DNA of 64,000 bases. Source: Paraburkholderia sp. BL10I2N1. Lineage in GTDB: Bacteria > Pseudomonadota > Gammaproteobacteria > Burkholderiales > Burkholderiaceae. A program made the position numbers and the translations under genes. The stretch is taken from NCBI RefSeq assembly GCF_004361815.1, contig NZ_SNWA01000004.1, positions 248,001 to 312,000 of the forward strand. Direction: 5' to 3'. Numbering within the stretch: the first letter of the stretch is position 1; every line of letters starts with the position of its first letter. Positions 50,467 to 59,923 of this stretch are shown here, in pieces. Under the pieces are notes generated by a model, which was not told the origin of the DNA, made no database searches, and worked only from the letters and a program-made list of their open reading frames with translations.

Positions 50467-51489
50467 ATGAACGTTTCGCTGCCCACACCCGAATCGGACG
50501 CCCGTGAGGGGCGCGCGCGCGATGTGCTGCCGACGCTGACGGCACCTCGCAGAAAATCGCTGATCAACCCAGTGAAGATCGCACCGTATCTGTTTCTCGG
50601 TCCGTTTTTCCTGTTGTTCGCTTTGTTCATTGCCTTTCCGCTGCTGTTCTCGCTATACCTGTCGTTCCAGAGCTGGGACGCGACCGCGGGACTCGCCAGC
50701 ATGAAGTGGGTGGGCCTGTCGAACTTCACGTTCACACTGACCGACCCGTGGTTCTGGAAGTCCCTCTATAACACGGCGTCGATGGCGGTCATGTCCGGCG
50801 TGCCGCAACATCTCGTCGCATTGCCGCTCGCGTTCTTCCTGCAGACGGCATTTCGCCGCTGGCGCAATTTCGTCGTCGGTCTTTACTTTCTGCCGTTCAT
50901 CACGTCGAGCGTCGCGATCGCATTGATCTTCTCGTCGCTGTACTCGACGGACTTCGGCATGATCAATCTGGCCATTGCCGCGATCGGCAAGCTGCCGGGC
51001 CTGCACTGGCTCGTGCCGGCTCATCCGATCGAGTGGCTGTACAACCCGGCCAACGTCAAGCCAGCGGTGTCGGTGGTGATCTTCTGGCGTTATGTCGGCT
51101 GGAATACGGTGCTCTATCTGTCCGCGCTGCAATCCATTCCGAAGGATCTGTACGAGGCCGCGAGAATCGACGGTGCCAACGGCTGGCAGCAGTTCACGCG
51201 CATCACGATCCCGCTCATCAAACCGATGATTTTCTTCGCGGTGACGCTGTCCATCATCGGCGGTCTGCAATTGTTCGAAGAGCCGTTCATTCTGCTGCCG
51301 AACGATGGAATGGGTACCAGCCAGTCGGGTTTGACCACCGCCGTCTACATGTACCGAACGGCTTTCCACGACGGCGATTTCGGCACCGCGAGTTCGATTG
51401 CGTGGCTGCTGTTTATTTCGATCGCCGCGCTGATGTGGCTGAACACATGCTTATTCCATCGCAGCGGCATGAATGAGGAGGCACGGTAA
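50467..51489 (+). CDS. ABC sugar permease 1 (MalF-type)
   Basis: A 340-residue inner-membrane permease with six helices. TM1 is YLFLGPFFLLFALFIAFPLLFSLYLSF, and the EAA loop that docks the ATPase is YEAARIDGANGWQQFTRITIPLIKPMI. ATG 50467 has GGAG upstream. Its stop overlaps the next permease start (TAATG), so the two are coupled. Confidence 0.92.
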   Translation: MNVSLPTPESDAREGRARDVLPTLTAPRRKSLINPVKIAPYLFLGPFFLLFALFIAFPLLFSLYLSFQSWDATAGLASMKWVGLSNFTFTLTDPWFWKSLYNTASMAVMSGVPQHLVALPLAFFLQTAFRRWRNFVVGLYFLPFITSSVAIALIFSSLYSTDFGMINLAIAAIGKLPGLHWLVPAHPIEWLYNPANVKPAVSVVIFWRYVGWNTVLYLSALQSIPKDLYEAARIDGANGWQQFTRITIPLIKPMIFFAVTLSIIGGLQLFEEPFILLPNDGMGTSQSGLTTAVYMYRTAFHDGDFGTASSIAWLLFISIAALMWLNTCLFHRSGMNEEAR

Positions 51490-52319
51490 TGAAATTGTCG
51501 AACCACAAGGCCCGCTATACCGGCTATGCGATTGTGCTGGCGGGCGCGCTGCTGATGTTCTCGCCGTTCTATTTCATGTTCGTATTCGCGACGCACACCA
51601 GTTCCGAGATCTTCTCGATGCCGCCGCCGCTGTGGTTCGGCAGCGCGTTTCTCGACAACATGGCATCGCTGATGCGGCATATCCCGTTCTGGCGCAATCT
51701 CGGCTGGAGTTTCTACACGGCGACGCTGCAGACCTTGCTGACGCTGCTGGTCACGTCGATGGCGGGCTACGCGTTTGCGATGTACGAGTTCCGCTTCAAG
51801 AAGACGTTGTTCGCGATCGCGCTGACGGCGATGCTGGTGCCGCCGTTCCTCAGCATGATTCCGACCTTCATGACGATGAACCTGCTGGGGTGGATCAATC
51901 AGCCACGCGCGCTGTACGTGCCAGGTGCCGCCGCCGCGCTCGGTGTGTTCCTGATGCGTCAGTACGTTTCGTCTGCGATTCCGTCCGATCTGATCGAGGC
52001 GGCGCGCATCGACGGCTGCGGCGAATTCCGCATCTACTGGAGCATCGCGATGCCGCTGCTGGGGCCGGCATTGGGCACGCTGGGTCTGATCAGCTTCATT
52101 CAGGCCTGGAACAATTTTCTGTCGGCACTCGTCGTGCTGCGTTCGCCGTCGATGTACACGCTGCCCCTCGCGCTGCGCATTCTGCAGAGTCCGACCAATT
52201 CGGATTGGGGCGCGGTGATGGCGGGCTCCGCGGTCGCGGTGCTGCCACTGCTGGTGCTGTTCGCGTTCACTTCCCGGCGGCTGATCGACGGTCTCACGAC
52301 CGGCGCGGTCAAAACCTGA
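51489..52319 (+). CDS. ABC sugar permease 2 (MalG-type)
   Basis: A 276-residue partner permease, six helices. The first is YTGYAIVLAGALLMFSPFYFMFVFA, and the EAA loop is IEAARIDGCGEFRIYWSIAMPLLGPALGTLG. It dimerises with the preceding permease to form the import channel. Start overlaps the previous stop by one base. Confidence 0.92.
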   Translation: MKLSNHKARYTGYAIVLAGALLMFSPFYFMFVFATHTSSEIFSMPPPLWFGSAFLDNMASLMRHIPFWRNLGWSFYTATLQTLLTLLVTSMAGYAFAMYEFRFKKTLFAIALTAMLVPPFLSMIPTFMTMNLLGWINQPRALYVPGAAAALGVFLMRQYVSSAIPSDLIEAARIDGCGEFRIYWSIAMPLLGPALGTLGLISFIQAWNNFLSALVVLRSPSMYTLPLALRILQSPTNSDWGAVMAGSAVAVLPLLVLFAFTSRRLIDGLTTGAVKT

Positions 52320-52380
52320 TCCGGTTGCATTCCATCGATTTCACGCCCTTGCGGGCAGACTAAACAGGACAACATCATCC

Positions 52381-53718
52381 ATGTCGACATATCGATTCAA
52401 AAAGGACTTCGTCTGGGGCGTAGCGACCAGCTCGTACCAGATCGAAGGTGCAGCGCATGAAGACGGCCGCGGCCCGTCGATCTGGGACGCGTTCTGCAGC
52501 GTACCCGGCAAGGTCGCGAACGGCGAAAACGGCGACGTCGCATGCGATCACTATCACCGTCTCGAACAGGATCTCGACTTGATGGCCGAACTCGGCATCA
52601 AGGCCTATCGTTTCTCGATCGCATGGCCGCGCGTTCAGCCGGATGGCCGCGGCGCATTCAACGAAAAAGGCATCGCATTCTACGAACGCCTGGTCGATGG
52701 TTTGCTGACACGCGGCATGCAGCCGTTTGCCACGCTGTATCACTGGGATCTGCCGCTCGCGCTGCAAGAGACGCAAAACGGTTGGGAAAACCGCGACACG
52801 GCCTACCGCTTCGCCGACTACGCGCGAAAGATCGGCAGTGTGCTCGGCGATCGCGTGGCGTCGATCGCCACTCACAACGAACCGTGGTGCACCGCGTGGC
52901 TCGGCAATGCGACCGGCTATTTCGCGCCGGGCAATGCAAGCCTGAAGAAAGCGGCTCACGCATCGCATCATTTGCTGCTTTCGCATGGTCTTGCGCTGCA
53001 GGCGCTGCGCGCCGACGGCGTTAAGGCGCCGCTTGGCATCGTGCTTAACCAGTCGCCGGCCGATGGCACAACCGATTCGCGCGAAGATCAGAACGCCGCG
53101 TCGCTCGAATACGCGAAGTTCGTGCGCTGGTATATGGACCCGCTCTTCAAGGGCGAATATCCGGCAGAGGTGCTGCAGTGGTATGGCGAGAATGGCCCGC
53201 AAGAGGTGATTCGCGACGGCGACTTCGACATCATCGGCGCGCCGATGGACTTTCTCGGCATCAACTACTACACGCGGATCTTTGCGAGCGCTTCCGGCGA
53301 GAAACGCCCGCCGGGCGTGCTCGGCTTCACGGATATGGATTGGGAAGTCTATCCGCAGGGCCTGACCGAATTGCTGACCCGACTGAACGCCGACTACACC
53401 CTGCCGCCGATCTACATCACGGAGAACGGCCGCGCCTCGAAGGACGTGCTGGTCGACGGACGGGTGCGCGATAACGACCGCATCAGCTTTTTCGATCTGC
53501 ATCTGGCCGCGTTGTCGGATGCGGCGCAAAAAGGTGTCGACGTGGCGGGCTATTTCGCGTGGAGCCTGATGGACAACTTCGAATGGGCGTCCGGGTACGA
53601 CAAACGCTTCGGCATGGTGTATGTCGATTACGCGACCCAGCAGCGTACGCCGAAGGACAGCGCGTATTGGTATGGGGACGTGATTGCGCAGCATACCGGT
53701 GTGGCGTTGCCGCTCTAG
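52381..53718 (+). CDS. GH1 beta-glucosidase
   Basis: A 445-residue cytosolic glycoside hydrolase family 1 enzyme. Acid/base Glu167 is in ATHNEPWC and nucleophile Glu348 in IYITENGRAS; FVWGVATSSYQIEGA is the family's N-terminal signature and MDNFEWASGYDKRFGMVYVD its end. It would hydrolyse imported beta-glucosides such as cellobiose, and some family members also act on xylobiose. Between permease and ATPase genes of the same operon. Confidence 0.93.
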   Translation: MSTYRFKKDFVWGVATSSYQIEGAAHEDGRGPSIWDAFCSVPGKVANGENGDVACDHYHRLEQDLDLMAELGIKAYRFSIAWPRVQPDGRGAFNEKGIAFYERLVDGLLTRGMQPFATLYHWDLPLALQETQNGWENRDTAYRFADYARKIGSVLGDRVASIATHNEPWCTAWLGNATGYFAPGNASLKKAAHASHHLLLSHGLALQALRADGVKAPLGIVLNQSPADGTTDSREDQNAASLEYAKFVRWYMDPLFKGEYPAEVLQWYGENGPQEVIRDGDFDIIGAPMDFLGINYYTRIFASASGEKRPPGVLGFTDMDWEVYPQGLTELLTRLNADYTLPPIYITENGRASKDVLVDGRVRDNDRISFFDLHLAALSDAAQKGVDVAGYFAWSLMDNFEWASGYDKRFGMVYVDYATQQRTPKDSAYWYGDVIAQHTGVALPL

Positions 53719-53810
53719 CGCGACGTCAACCGGACCTCGGCCCGCGTGGCGCACTTGCAGTGCAAATGCCGTGCGGGACAGCAGGCATCAGGATTCAGGA
53801 GAACGTAACA

Positions 53811-54941
53811 ATGGGCGAACTCGTATTGTGCAACGTCGCAAAGACGTATGGTGAAGGGCCGCAGATCATACAAGGCATCGATCTGCACATTCCGGACGGT
53901 CAGTTCACAGTGTTCGTGGGGCCGTCGGGTTGCGGAAAGTCGACCATGCTGCGCATGATCGCGGGACTCGAGTCGGCGAGCGGCGGCGATATTCTGATCG
54001 ACGGCGTGCGCGTGAACGACCTGCAGCCCGCAGACCGCGGCATTTCGATGGTATTCCAGAGCTACGCGCTGTATCCACACATGAGCGTGGCGGAAAACAT
54101 GGGCTTTTCGCTGAAGCTATCGGGCAAATCGAAGCAGGAGGTCCGCGAATCGGTTGGACGGGCCGCCGAGATTCTGCAGATCAGCCATCTGCTCGAGCGC
54201 AAACCGAAGGCGCTTTCGGGCGGCCAGCGGCAGCGCGTTGCGATAGGGCGGGCGATCGTGCGCAAGCCGCGCGTATTCCTGTTCGACGAACCGCTATCGA
54301 ATCTCGACGCGTCGCTGCGCGTGCAGATGCGAATCGAACTGGCGAAGCTGCATCGCGAACTCGGCACGACGATGATCTACGTGACGCACGATCAGGTCGA
54401 GGCCATGACGCTCGGCGAACAAATCGTCGTGTTCAACAAAGGCAAGATCGAGCAGATGGGTGCGCCGCTCGATCTGTACGAGCGCCCGGCGAACCGTTTC
54501 GTCGGCGCCTTCATCGGCTCGCCGCAAATGAACATGCTGCCGGCCACGCTGGTCTCGCACAACGAAACGCACACGGTCATCGCGCTCACCGGCGGCAGTG
54601 GCCACATTGCGCTGCCCGGCCGGCCGGCGCGCCCGATCGAGGGCCCGTTGACACTCGGCGTGCGTGCCGAGCATCTCGGCATCAGTGTGCAGGCCGAAGG
54701 GCTCTGCGCTCGCGTCGAGCTGGTCGAGCATCTCGGCGACGTGTCGATCATGCATGCGCAACTCGACGGCGTCGGCCAGGCGGTTTCAATCAAGCTCGAC
54801 AAGCAGGACGCGCAACATCCGGTTGGCGCACGCATTGGCATCGAGGTGGCGTCGTCGGCGGTCATGTTGTTCGATGCACACGGCGCCGCGGTGCCGTTCG
54901 AGCGCACTGAAGTGGGAGCGCGCGCGCAGGCAGCGGTCTGA
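53811..54941 (+). CDS. MalK-type ABC sugar ATPase 1
   Basis: A 376-residue ATPase from ATG 53811 (AGGAG upstream). Walker A GPSGCGKST, Q-loop VFQSYALYPHMSV, signature LSGGQRQRVA, Walker B VFLFDEPLSNLDA and a C-terminal TOBE/OB region (LGVRAEHLGISVQAEGLCARVELVEHLGD). It energises the importer made of the preceding binding protein and permeases. The long frame beginning at 53559 overlaps the glucosidase and is not real. Confidence 0.92.
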   Translation: MGELVLCNVAKTYGEGPQIIQGIDLHIPDGQFTVFVGPSGCGKSTMLRMIAGLESASGGDILIDGVRVNDLQPADRGISMVFQSYALYPHMSVAENMGFSLKLSGKSKQEVRESVGRAAEILQISHLLERKPKALSGGQRQRVAIGRAIVRKPRVFLFDEPLSNLDASLRVQMRIELAKLHRELGTTMIYVTHDQVEAMTLGEQIVVFNKGKIEQMGAPLDLYERPANRFVGAFIGSPQMNMLPATLVSHNETHTVIALTGGSGHIALPGRPARPIEGPLTLGVRAEHLGISVQAEGLCARVELVEHLGDVSIMHAQLDGVGQAVSIKLDKQDAQHPVGARIGIEVASSAVMLFDAHGAAVPFERTEVGARAQAAV

Positions 54942-55031
54942 CAACACGGGTAGCGAATGTCGGGCCGTGAGGCCCAGCCGTCCCGGCCCGATTCAGGGAA
55001 TCGCCGTATCAACTGTCGTGGGTGAGAGCGC

Positions 55032-55265
55032 ATGGAAAAGAGAGTATCGAAAGCCACCTTCAAGTCCAAGGCATGCGAGCTGTTCCGGCACGTCGAAATG
55101 CTGGGCGAGACTTTGGTCGTCACGGATCGCGGGCAACCCACCGTCGAAATCCGGCCTTACCGCGGCAAGCGCGAGAGTCCCCTCGAACGGTTGCGTGCTT
55201 CGATCGTGCATTTCGATGTGAAGCGCGCGTCCCGGCCGCTTCCACTGGAGCAGGAAGATCAATGA
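55032..55265 (+). CDS. orphan Phd/YefM-type antitoxin (copy 1)
   Basis: A 77-residue protein, MEKRVSKATFKSKACELFRHVEMLGETLVVTDRGQPTVEIRPYRG..., near-identical in plan to the antitoxin at 55714-55947 (about 75 percent identity by eye). The 3' end runs into ATGAT, where a toxin should start, but only a short unrelated frame follows, so the partner toxin is gone. It may survive as a cross-neutralising antitoxin or by chance. Confidence 0.75.
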   Translation: MEKRVSKATFKSKACELFRHVEMLGETLVVTDRGQPTVEIRPYRGKRESPLERLRASIVHFDVKRASRPLPLEQEDQ

Positions 55266-55713
55266 TTGCGTCGGCAAGCGTCGAGGGGCGACGTTCCTCC
55301 GCGCCGGCTGCGCAGTCATGCGCGACGCCGAACTGGCGCGTGGCGTCGTAGTAGGCGCGTCGGCAACGTTAGCCTTATCGTCTTACATGAAGACGCTGTG
55401 CGCGCGTAACCGGCCGAAAGATGCAGGGCTGAAAGACCAGGTAAACTCCGCATGGCGATGGCCGATCCGCGCCATTAACATCGGCTAACGTTAAGGGTAA
55501 CGTTCACCACGCTGTTTTCACTCAAATGTTCACCGCGAGGGCAAATATCATTTCCCTATACGCGCCTCGGCGGCGCGGGTTTGAACGCACTGGAGCCTGA
55601 GAGCGCTTCCATGCCGTAGTTTGAAGGTTGATAACGAAGATCGGCCGCGAACCATCAGCGTTGCGGCACGAATCAAAATAATAGCTGTATGAATTGTTTG
55701 GGTGGAGATCGCA
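55266..55713. other. relic region: decayed toxin and a copy of the lacI-2 promoter
   Basis: No complete gene. CAACGTTAGC at 55364-55373 and a double TAACGTT site at 55484-55504, preceded by CCAGGTAAA and CCGCAT words, match the true lacI-2/binding-protein promoter region at 57410-57598 in the same order. This stretch therefore appears to be what remains of a duplicated copy of that region after loss of vapC and lacI bodies. The last 200 bases before the second antitoxin contain an AT-rich segment that could be its promoter. Confidence 0.6.
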
Positions 55714-55947
55714 ATGGAAAAGAGAGTTTCGAAAGCCATTTTCAAGTCCAGGGCCTGCGAACTGTTCCGTCAGGTCGAGATGCTAGGTGAGACCGTGGTC
55801 GTCACCGATCGCGGGCAACCCACCATCGAAATCCGGCCATACCGCAGCAAGCGCGAGAATCCGCTCGAGCTGTTGCGTGCTTCGATCGTGCATTGCAATG
55901 TGAAGCACGCGCCCGAGGAGGTTGCTCTGGAGCAGGAAGAGCAATGA
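55714..55947 (+). CDS. Phd/YefM-type antitoxin (copy 2)
   Basis: A 77-residue antitoxin, start ATG 55714 (GTG 55702 also open). KAIFKSRACELFRQVEMLGETVVVTDRGQPTIEIRPYRSKRENP is the DNA-binding fold; the acidic tail (EEVALEQEEQ) presumably contacts the toxin. Its stop overlaps the toxin start by 4 bases. Homologous to the orphan at 55032. Confidence 0.85.
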   Translation: MEKRVSKAIFKSRACELFRQVEMLGETVVVTDRGQPTIEIRPYRSKRENPLELLRASIVHCNVKHAPEEVALEQEEQ

Positions 55948-56333
55948 TCACGCTCGATACGCTTGCACTGGTGTGCTGGCTAGGCAGGCAGAAGGCATTG
56001 AGTCAGGCCGCACACGACGCGATCGATCGGGAACTGGACGGCGGTGAAATCCTGATTTCGGCGATCAGTGCGCTCGAAATTGCGGACTTCGTCAAGGACG
56101 GCCGTCTGGGTCTGTCGATGGACGCACGCAGCTGGCTGTCGACCTTCGTGTCGATGGACGGTGTGCGGATGGTCCCGGTCGATACCGAGATCGCGCTTCG
56201 CGCGGCCACGCTGCCACCCGCGCTCACTTCCCACCAACGGTTGATCGTCGCCACCGCTCGCACTTTCGGCGGCGCGCTCGTCACGTCGGATGCGAAGGTG
56301 CGCGCGTCGACTTACGTGGAAACGATCTGGTGA
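55944..56333 (+). CDS. PIN-domain toxin (VapC-like), one acidic residue replaced
   Basis: A 129-residue PIN RNase-type protein. Asp5 (ITLDTLALVCWL), Glu45 (SALEIADFVKDGRL) and Asp116 (LVTSDAKV) are present, but the Asp that normally opens the DRLIVATA motif is Gln98 (SHQRLIVATA). The PIN active site needs these acidic groups to hold magnesium, so activity may be weakened or lost. Overlaps the antitoxin start; its 3' end overlaps the lacI-2 gene on the other strand by 22 bases. Confidence 0.85.
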   Translation: MITLDTLALVCWLGRQKALSQAAHDAIDRELDGGEILISAISALEIADFVKDGRLGLSMDARSWLSTFVSMDGVRMVPVDTEIALRAATLPPALTSHQRLIVATARTFGGALVTSDAKVRASTYVETIW

Positions 56334-57388
56334 CGTGCGCGGCGCTGCTTCGTCCGGACTGGTCCGGTGGAGTCGCGCACGACCAGTTCCGCCGGCAGCG
56401 TGATGCGCTGCGACGCGGCATCGATGCCGGCGATCTGCGCGAGCAGCGTGTTGACCGCCGAGCGCGCCATTTGCTGGAACGGCTGGCGGATCGTCGTGAG
56501 GGCCGGATGGAATTGCTCGGCCATCGGGATGTCGTCGAAGCCGATCACCGAGATGTCGCCCGGCACGCGCAAGCCCGCTTCCCTGATCGCGGCGATTACG
56601 CCGAACGCGCTCTGATCGTTGGCCGTAAAGATCGCGGTGGGCGGTTCAGCGAGATTGAGCAGATCGAAGGTGACATCGAACGCCATCATCTGCGAGAGAT
56701 CGCCGGCCGCGACCAGCGAATCTTCGCGCGGCAGCCCAAGGCGGGCCAGCGTGTCGTGGTAGCCGCGCTGCCGGTCGCGCACGCCTTCGATCGTTTCATC
56801 ACCCGCGAGAAACGCGATGCGCTTGTGGCCGAGTTGCGCGAGATGCTCGACCGCGAGACAGGCGCCGCCGTAGTTATCGACCGACACCGACGGAAAGCCG
56901 GTCAGCGTGCCGCGCTGATCGACGACGACCACCGGCACCTTGGCGGTCGCCAGCGCTTCGAGACAGAGCGATTCGCGCGGCAGGATCGCGAGGATCCCAT
57001 CCGAGAACTGCTGGATCAGTCCGAGCAGATCGTGATGCGTGTCGCGGTCCTCGTCGAATACCGTGTAGACCAGCATTTCACAGCCCGCGCCGCGCGTTGC
57101 ACGACCCGCGCCGAGAATCAGCTCGCTGGAGAACTGGGTATCGAGGGTCGGCGTGATGATGCCGATGATCCCGTTGCGCCCCCCAGACAGTTTCTGCGCG
57201 GTACGGTTGACGACGTAGCCGATGTCCGACGCGATTCTCAGCACTTTGTCGCGGGTCTCGCGCGACACACCGGGACGGCCGTTGAGCGCGCGCGAAGCGG
57301 TCATCTGGGACACGCCGGCCAGCTTGGCAACGTGCTCGAGCGTAGGGGTCTGCTTTGCCATCCGAGTGGGGGGATTACGAGAGGTCAT
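56312..57388 (-). CDS. LacI family transcriptional regulator 2
   Basis: A 358-residue regulator. HTH and hinge: PTLEHVAKLAGVSQMTASRALNGRPGVSRETRDKVLRIASDIGYVVNRTAQKLSGGRNG; the sugar-binding domain ends with VPGDISVIGFDDIPMAEQFHPALTTIRQPFQQMARSAV. It is divergent from the second binding-protein operon, with TAACGTTA palindromes in the region between. Start ATG 57388 is the first in frame; Met10 is also possible. It probably represses that operon, with a sugar inducer not identifiable from sequence. Confidence 0.9.
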   Translation of the reverse strand: MTSRNPPTRMAKQTPTLEHVAKLAGVSQMTASRALNGRPGVSRETRDKVLRIASDIGYVVNRTAQKLSGGRNGIIGIITPTLDTQFSSELILGAGRATRGAGCEMLVYTVFDEDRDTHHDLLGLIQQFSDGILAILPRESLCLEALATAKVPVVVVDQRGTLTGFPSVSVDNYGGACLAVEHLAQLGHKRIAFLAGDETIEGVRDRQRGYHDTLARLGLPREDSLVAAGDLSQMMAFDVTFDLLNLAEPPTAIFTANDQSAFGVIAAIREAGLRVPGDISVIGFDDIPMAEQFHPALTTIRQPFQQMARSAVNTLLAQIAGIDAASQRITLPAELVVRDSTGPVRTKQRRARHQIVST

Positions 57389-57409
57389 GTCAAAGTTGGA
57401 CTCGCCGCC

Positions 57410-57604
57410 AACGTTAGCGATACCGTTTATATGACGACTATTCTACCATGCCCACCGGAGCTCGCCGCGGTTGTACCCCCTGTCAGCGGGGTCGCTTGTA
57501 TGCCGGATGCAACGTCCGCAGCGGATAACCAGGTAAAATCCCGCATAGCGCGCGTTCGTACCCAGGTCTAACATTCGCTAACGTTAAGGCTAACGTTACC
57601 GGTT
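57410..57604. promoter_or_regulatory. divergent lacI-2 / importer-2 control region with TAACGTTA operators
   Basis: A CAACGTTAGC half-site (57410-57419) near lacI-2 and a double site, GCTAACGTTA (57577-57586) plus GCTAACGTTA (57589-57598), ending in CCGGTT before the binding protein. Each core is an 8-bp palindrome, TAACGTTA. The arrangement fits LacI-type repression of both directions. A decayed copy lies at 55364-55504. Confidence 0.75.
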
Positions 57605-57645
57605 CTGTTGGTATTCAAAATATTCACGAGAGAGGGGACACAAAC

Positions 57646-58941
57646 ATGGCGTACCCGGCTTTTTTTAAAGCGCGGTCAATTGTTAGCGCCACGGCGCTCG
57701 TATGCTCGCTGTCGGCAGTTGTATCGACAGGTGCATTCGCTCAATCGAGCAAGGCGATTACTGAGTGGGATCAGCAGACCAACGTCACGTCGAGCAAGGT
57801 GCTGCGGGATGCCGCAGACCGCTTCGAGCAACAGAATCCCGGCTACAAGGTCGAGGATTCGCACGTTCTGAACGAGTCGTACAAGACCAAGCTGAAGGTG
57901 GCCTTCGGCGCGAACCAGCCGCCGTGCGTGTTCGAGAACTGGGGCGGTGGCGGCCTGCACGAGTACGTGAAGTCAGGTCAGATCGTCGACCTCACGCCGT
58001 ACCTGAACAAGGATCCGGCGTATCGCGGCCGCTTCATGCAATCGTCGTGGAATGTCGTGACGTTCAACGGCAAGACCTACGGTGTTGCTGCTGAAAACGC
58101 AGCGGCCGCGGTGATCTTCTATAACAAGGAAGTCTTCAAGAAGTACGGCATCACGCCGCCGAAGACGTGGGACGAACTGATGCACGTCGTTGCCGTGCTG
58201 AAGTCGCACGACGTCGCTGCGTTCTCGCTCGCGAACAAGAACAAGTGGACCGGCTCGATGTACTACATGTACCTCGTCGACCGTATCGGTGGTCCGCAAG
58301 TCATGAAGGACGCGGTGGAAGGCAAGGGCAAGGGCTTCGAAGACCCGGCGTTCATCGAAGCTGGCAAGCGCGTCCAGGAACTCGTGAAGGCTGGCGCATT
58401 CGCACCGGGCATCAACGGTCTGGATTACGACTCGGGCGCTTCGCGCCGTCTGCTGTACTCGGGCAAGGCTGCAATGGAGCTGATGGGTGCCTGGGAAGCT
58501 TCGACGATCGCGAACGAAGCTCCGGCCTTCTCGAAGGACCTCGACTTCTTCCCGTTCCCGAGCGTGCCGGGCGGCAAGGGTGATCCGCGTGACCTGATCG
58601 GCACGGTTGGCGATGGCTTCCTGAGCATCTCGACCGAGTGCAAGACGCCGGACGCAGCGTTCAAGCTGATCCAGGCACTGACCGACGACCAGGCAATGCA
58701 GGATCGCGTGAGCGACCACAAGGTTCCGCCGGTCAACAAGGTCAAGATCGACGATCCGTTCCTTCAGCGTCTGCAGACTATGCTCGCGGCTGCACCGAGC
58801 GTGCAGCTCTGGTATGACCAGGTTCTGCCGCCGGCACTCGGCGAACTGCACAAGGACACGACCCAACAGCTGTTCGGTCTGTCGGTGACGCCTGAAGCTG
58901 CTGCGCAACAAATGGAAGCCGCTTTCAAGAAGGGCAGTTAA
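57646..58941 (+). CDS. ABC transporter sugar-binding protein 2
   Basis: A 431-residue periplasmic binding protein. Signal peptide [24 protein letters not shown], mature start [14 protein letters not shown]. Conserved segments: [64 protein letters not shown], and [13 protein letters not shown] near the hinge. Codon use is slightly more uniform and the gene looks highly expressed (many preferred codons). First gene of the second importer operon, under the TAACGTTA operators. Sugar unknown; GH3 gene downstream suggests a beta-linked oligosaccharide. Confidence 0.9.
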   Translation: MAYPAFFKARSIVSATALVCSLSAVVSTGAFAQSSKAITEWDQQTNVTSSKVLRDAADRFEQQNPGYKVEDSHVLNESYKTKLKVAFGANQPPCVFENWGGGGLHEYVKSGQIVDLTPYLNKDPAYRGRFMQSSWNVVTFNGKTYGVAAENAAAAVIFYNKEVFKKYGITPPKTWDELMHVVAVLKSHDVAAFSLANKNKWTGSMYYMYLVDRIGGPQVMKDAVEGKGKGFEDPAFIEAGKRVQELVKAGAFAPGINGLDYDSGASRRLLYSGKAAMELMGAWEASTIANEAPAFSKDLDFFPFPSVPGGKGDPRDLIGTVGDGFLSISTECKTPDAAFKLIQALTDDQAMQDRVSDHKVPPVNKVKIDDPFLQRLQTMLAAAPSVQLWYDQVLPPALGELHKDTTQQLFGLSVTPEAAAQQMEAAFKKGS

Positions 58942-58954
58942 TCCCCCAGTCCTA

Positions 58955-59920
58955 ATGGAAAGTCCGGCCGGCATCGCAAGGTGCCGGTCGGCATACAAGC
59001 TCGTGAATATCGCACTTTCCGCTACACCTGAACGCCGGCTGCGCCTCTCATCGCAAACGCTCGTCGCAGTCGTGTTTCTCGCGCCGTCGCTGCTGCTGCT
59101 GGCTGTATTCCTGCTTTATCCGCTCATCTCCAGCCTGCAGCTGTCGCTGCTCAACTGGAATGGCCTTGGCAACACCGCCCGTTATATCGGGCTCTCGAAC
59201 TGGGTCCAACTCGCCCACGACGCGGTGTTCTGGCAATCGCTCAAGAACAACGTGATTCTCGCTGTCGCGTCGATCGTCATCCAGCTTCCGATCGCGCTCG
59301 CGCTCGCGGTGCTGCTGGAGAAGGCCGGCCGTGGCTCGCGCGTGCTCAAGGTTCTCTATTTTCTGCCGCTGCTCATGTCGAGCGTGGCGATCGGCGTGCT
59401 GTTCAAGCAAATCTACGATCCGAATTTCGGTCCGCTCAACGTCGCGCTGCAGGCATTCGGCCTCGGCAATCTCGCGAGGGACTGGCTGGGCGACCCGCAA
59501 TTGTCGCTGGGTGCGACAATCGCCGTGATCATCTGGCAGAACGCGCCTTTCTACATGATTCTGTTCCTCGCTGGCCTCTCATCGATGCCGGCCGAGGTCA
59601 ACGAGGCTGCCCTCCTCGACGGCGCCTCCGAGTGGACCATCTTCTGGCGCATCAAGCTGCCGCACCTGCAAGGCACGGTCCGCACGGCTGTGCTCCTGTC
59701 CGTGCTCGGATCGCTGCGTTACTTCGATCTCGTCTTTGTCATGACCGGCGGCGGCCCCGAGGGCTCGTCCGAGGTGATGGCCACCTACATGTATCGCACG
59801 GTGTTTAGTTCGTTCCAGCTCGGCTACGGCAGCACCATCGGCTCGGCGATGTTTCTCATCGTTATCACGGTGGCGGCGGTGTCGATGTACTTCACCCGCC
59901 GATTTGCAACCGAGGTCTGA
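58955..59920 (+). CDS. ABC sugar permease 3 (MalF-type)
   Basis: A permease of up to 321 residues with six helices (first: [30 protein letters not shown]) and EAA loop [30 protein letters not shown]. No good ribosome site precedes ATG 58955; GTG 59003 would give a more usual N-terminus ([17 protein letters not shown]) and lies after an imperfect GC-rich hairpin (near 58964-58996), so the start is uncertain. Confidence 0.9.
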   Translation: MESPAGIARCRSAYKLVNIALSATPERRLRLSSQTLVAVVFLAPSLLLLAVFLLYPLISSLQLSLLNWNGLGNTARYIGLSNWVQLAHDAVFWQSLKNNVILAVASIVIQLPIALALAVLLEKAGRGSRVLKVLYFLPLLMSSVAIGVLFKQIYDPNFGPLNVALQAFGLGNLARDWLGDPQLSLGATIAVIIWQNAPFYMILFLAGLSSMPAEVNEAALLDGASEWTIFWRIKLPHLQGTVRTAVLLSVLGSLRYFDLVFVMTGGGPEGSSEVMATYMYRTVFSSFQLGYGSTIGSAMFLIVITVAAVSMYFTRRFATEV

Positions 59921-59923
59921 ACC

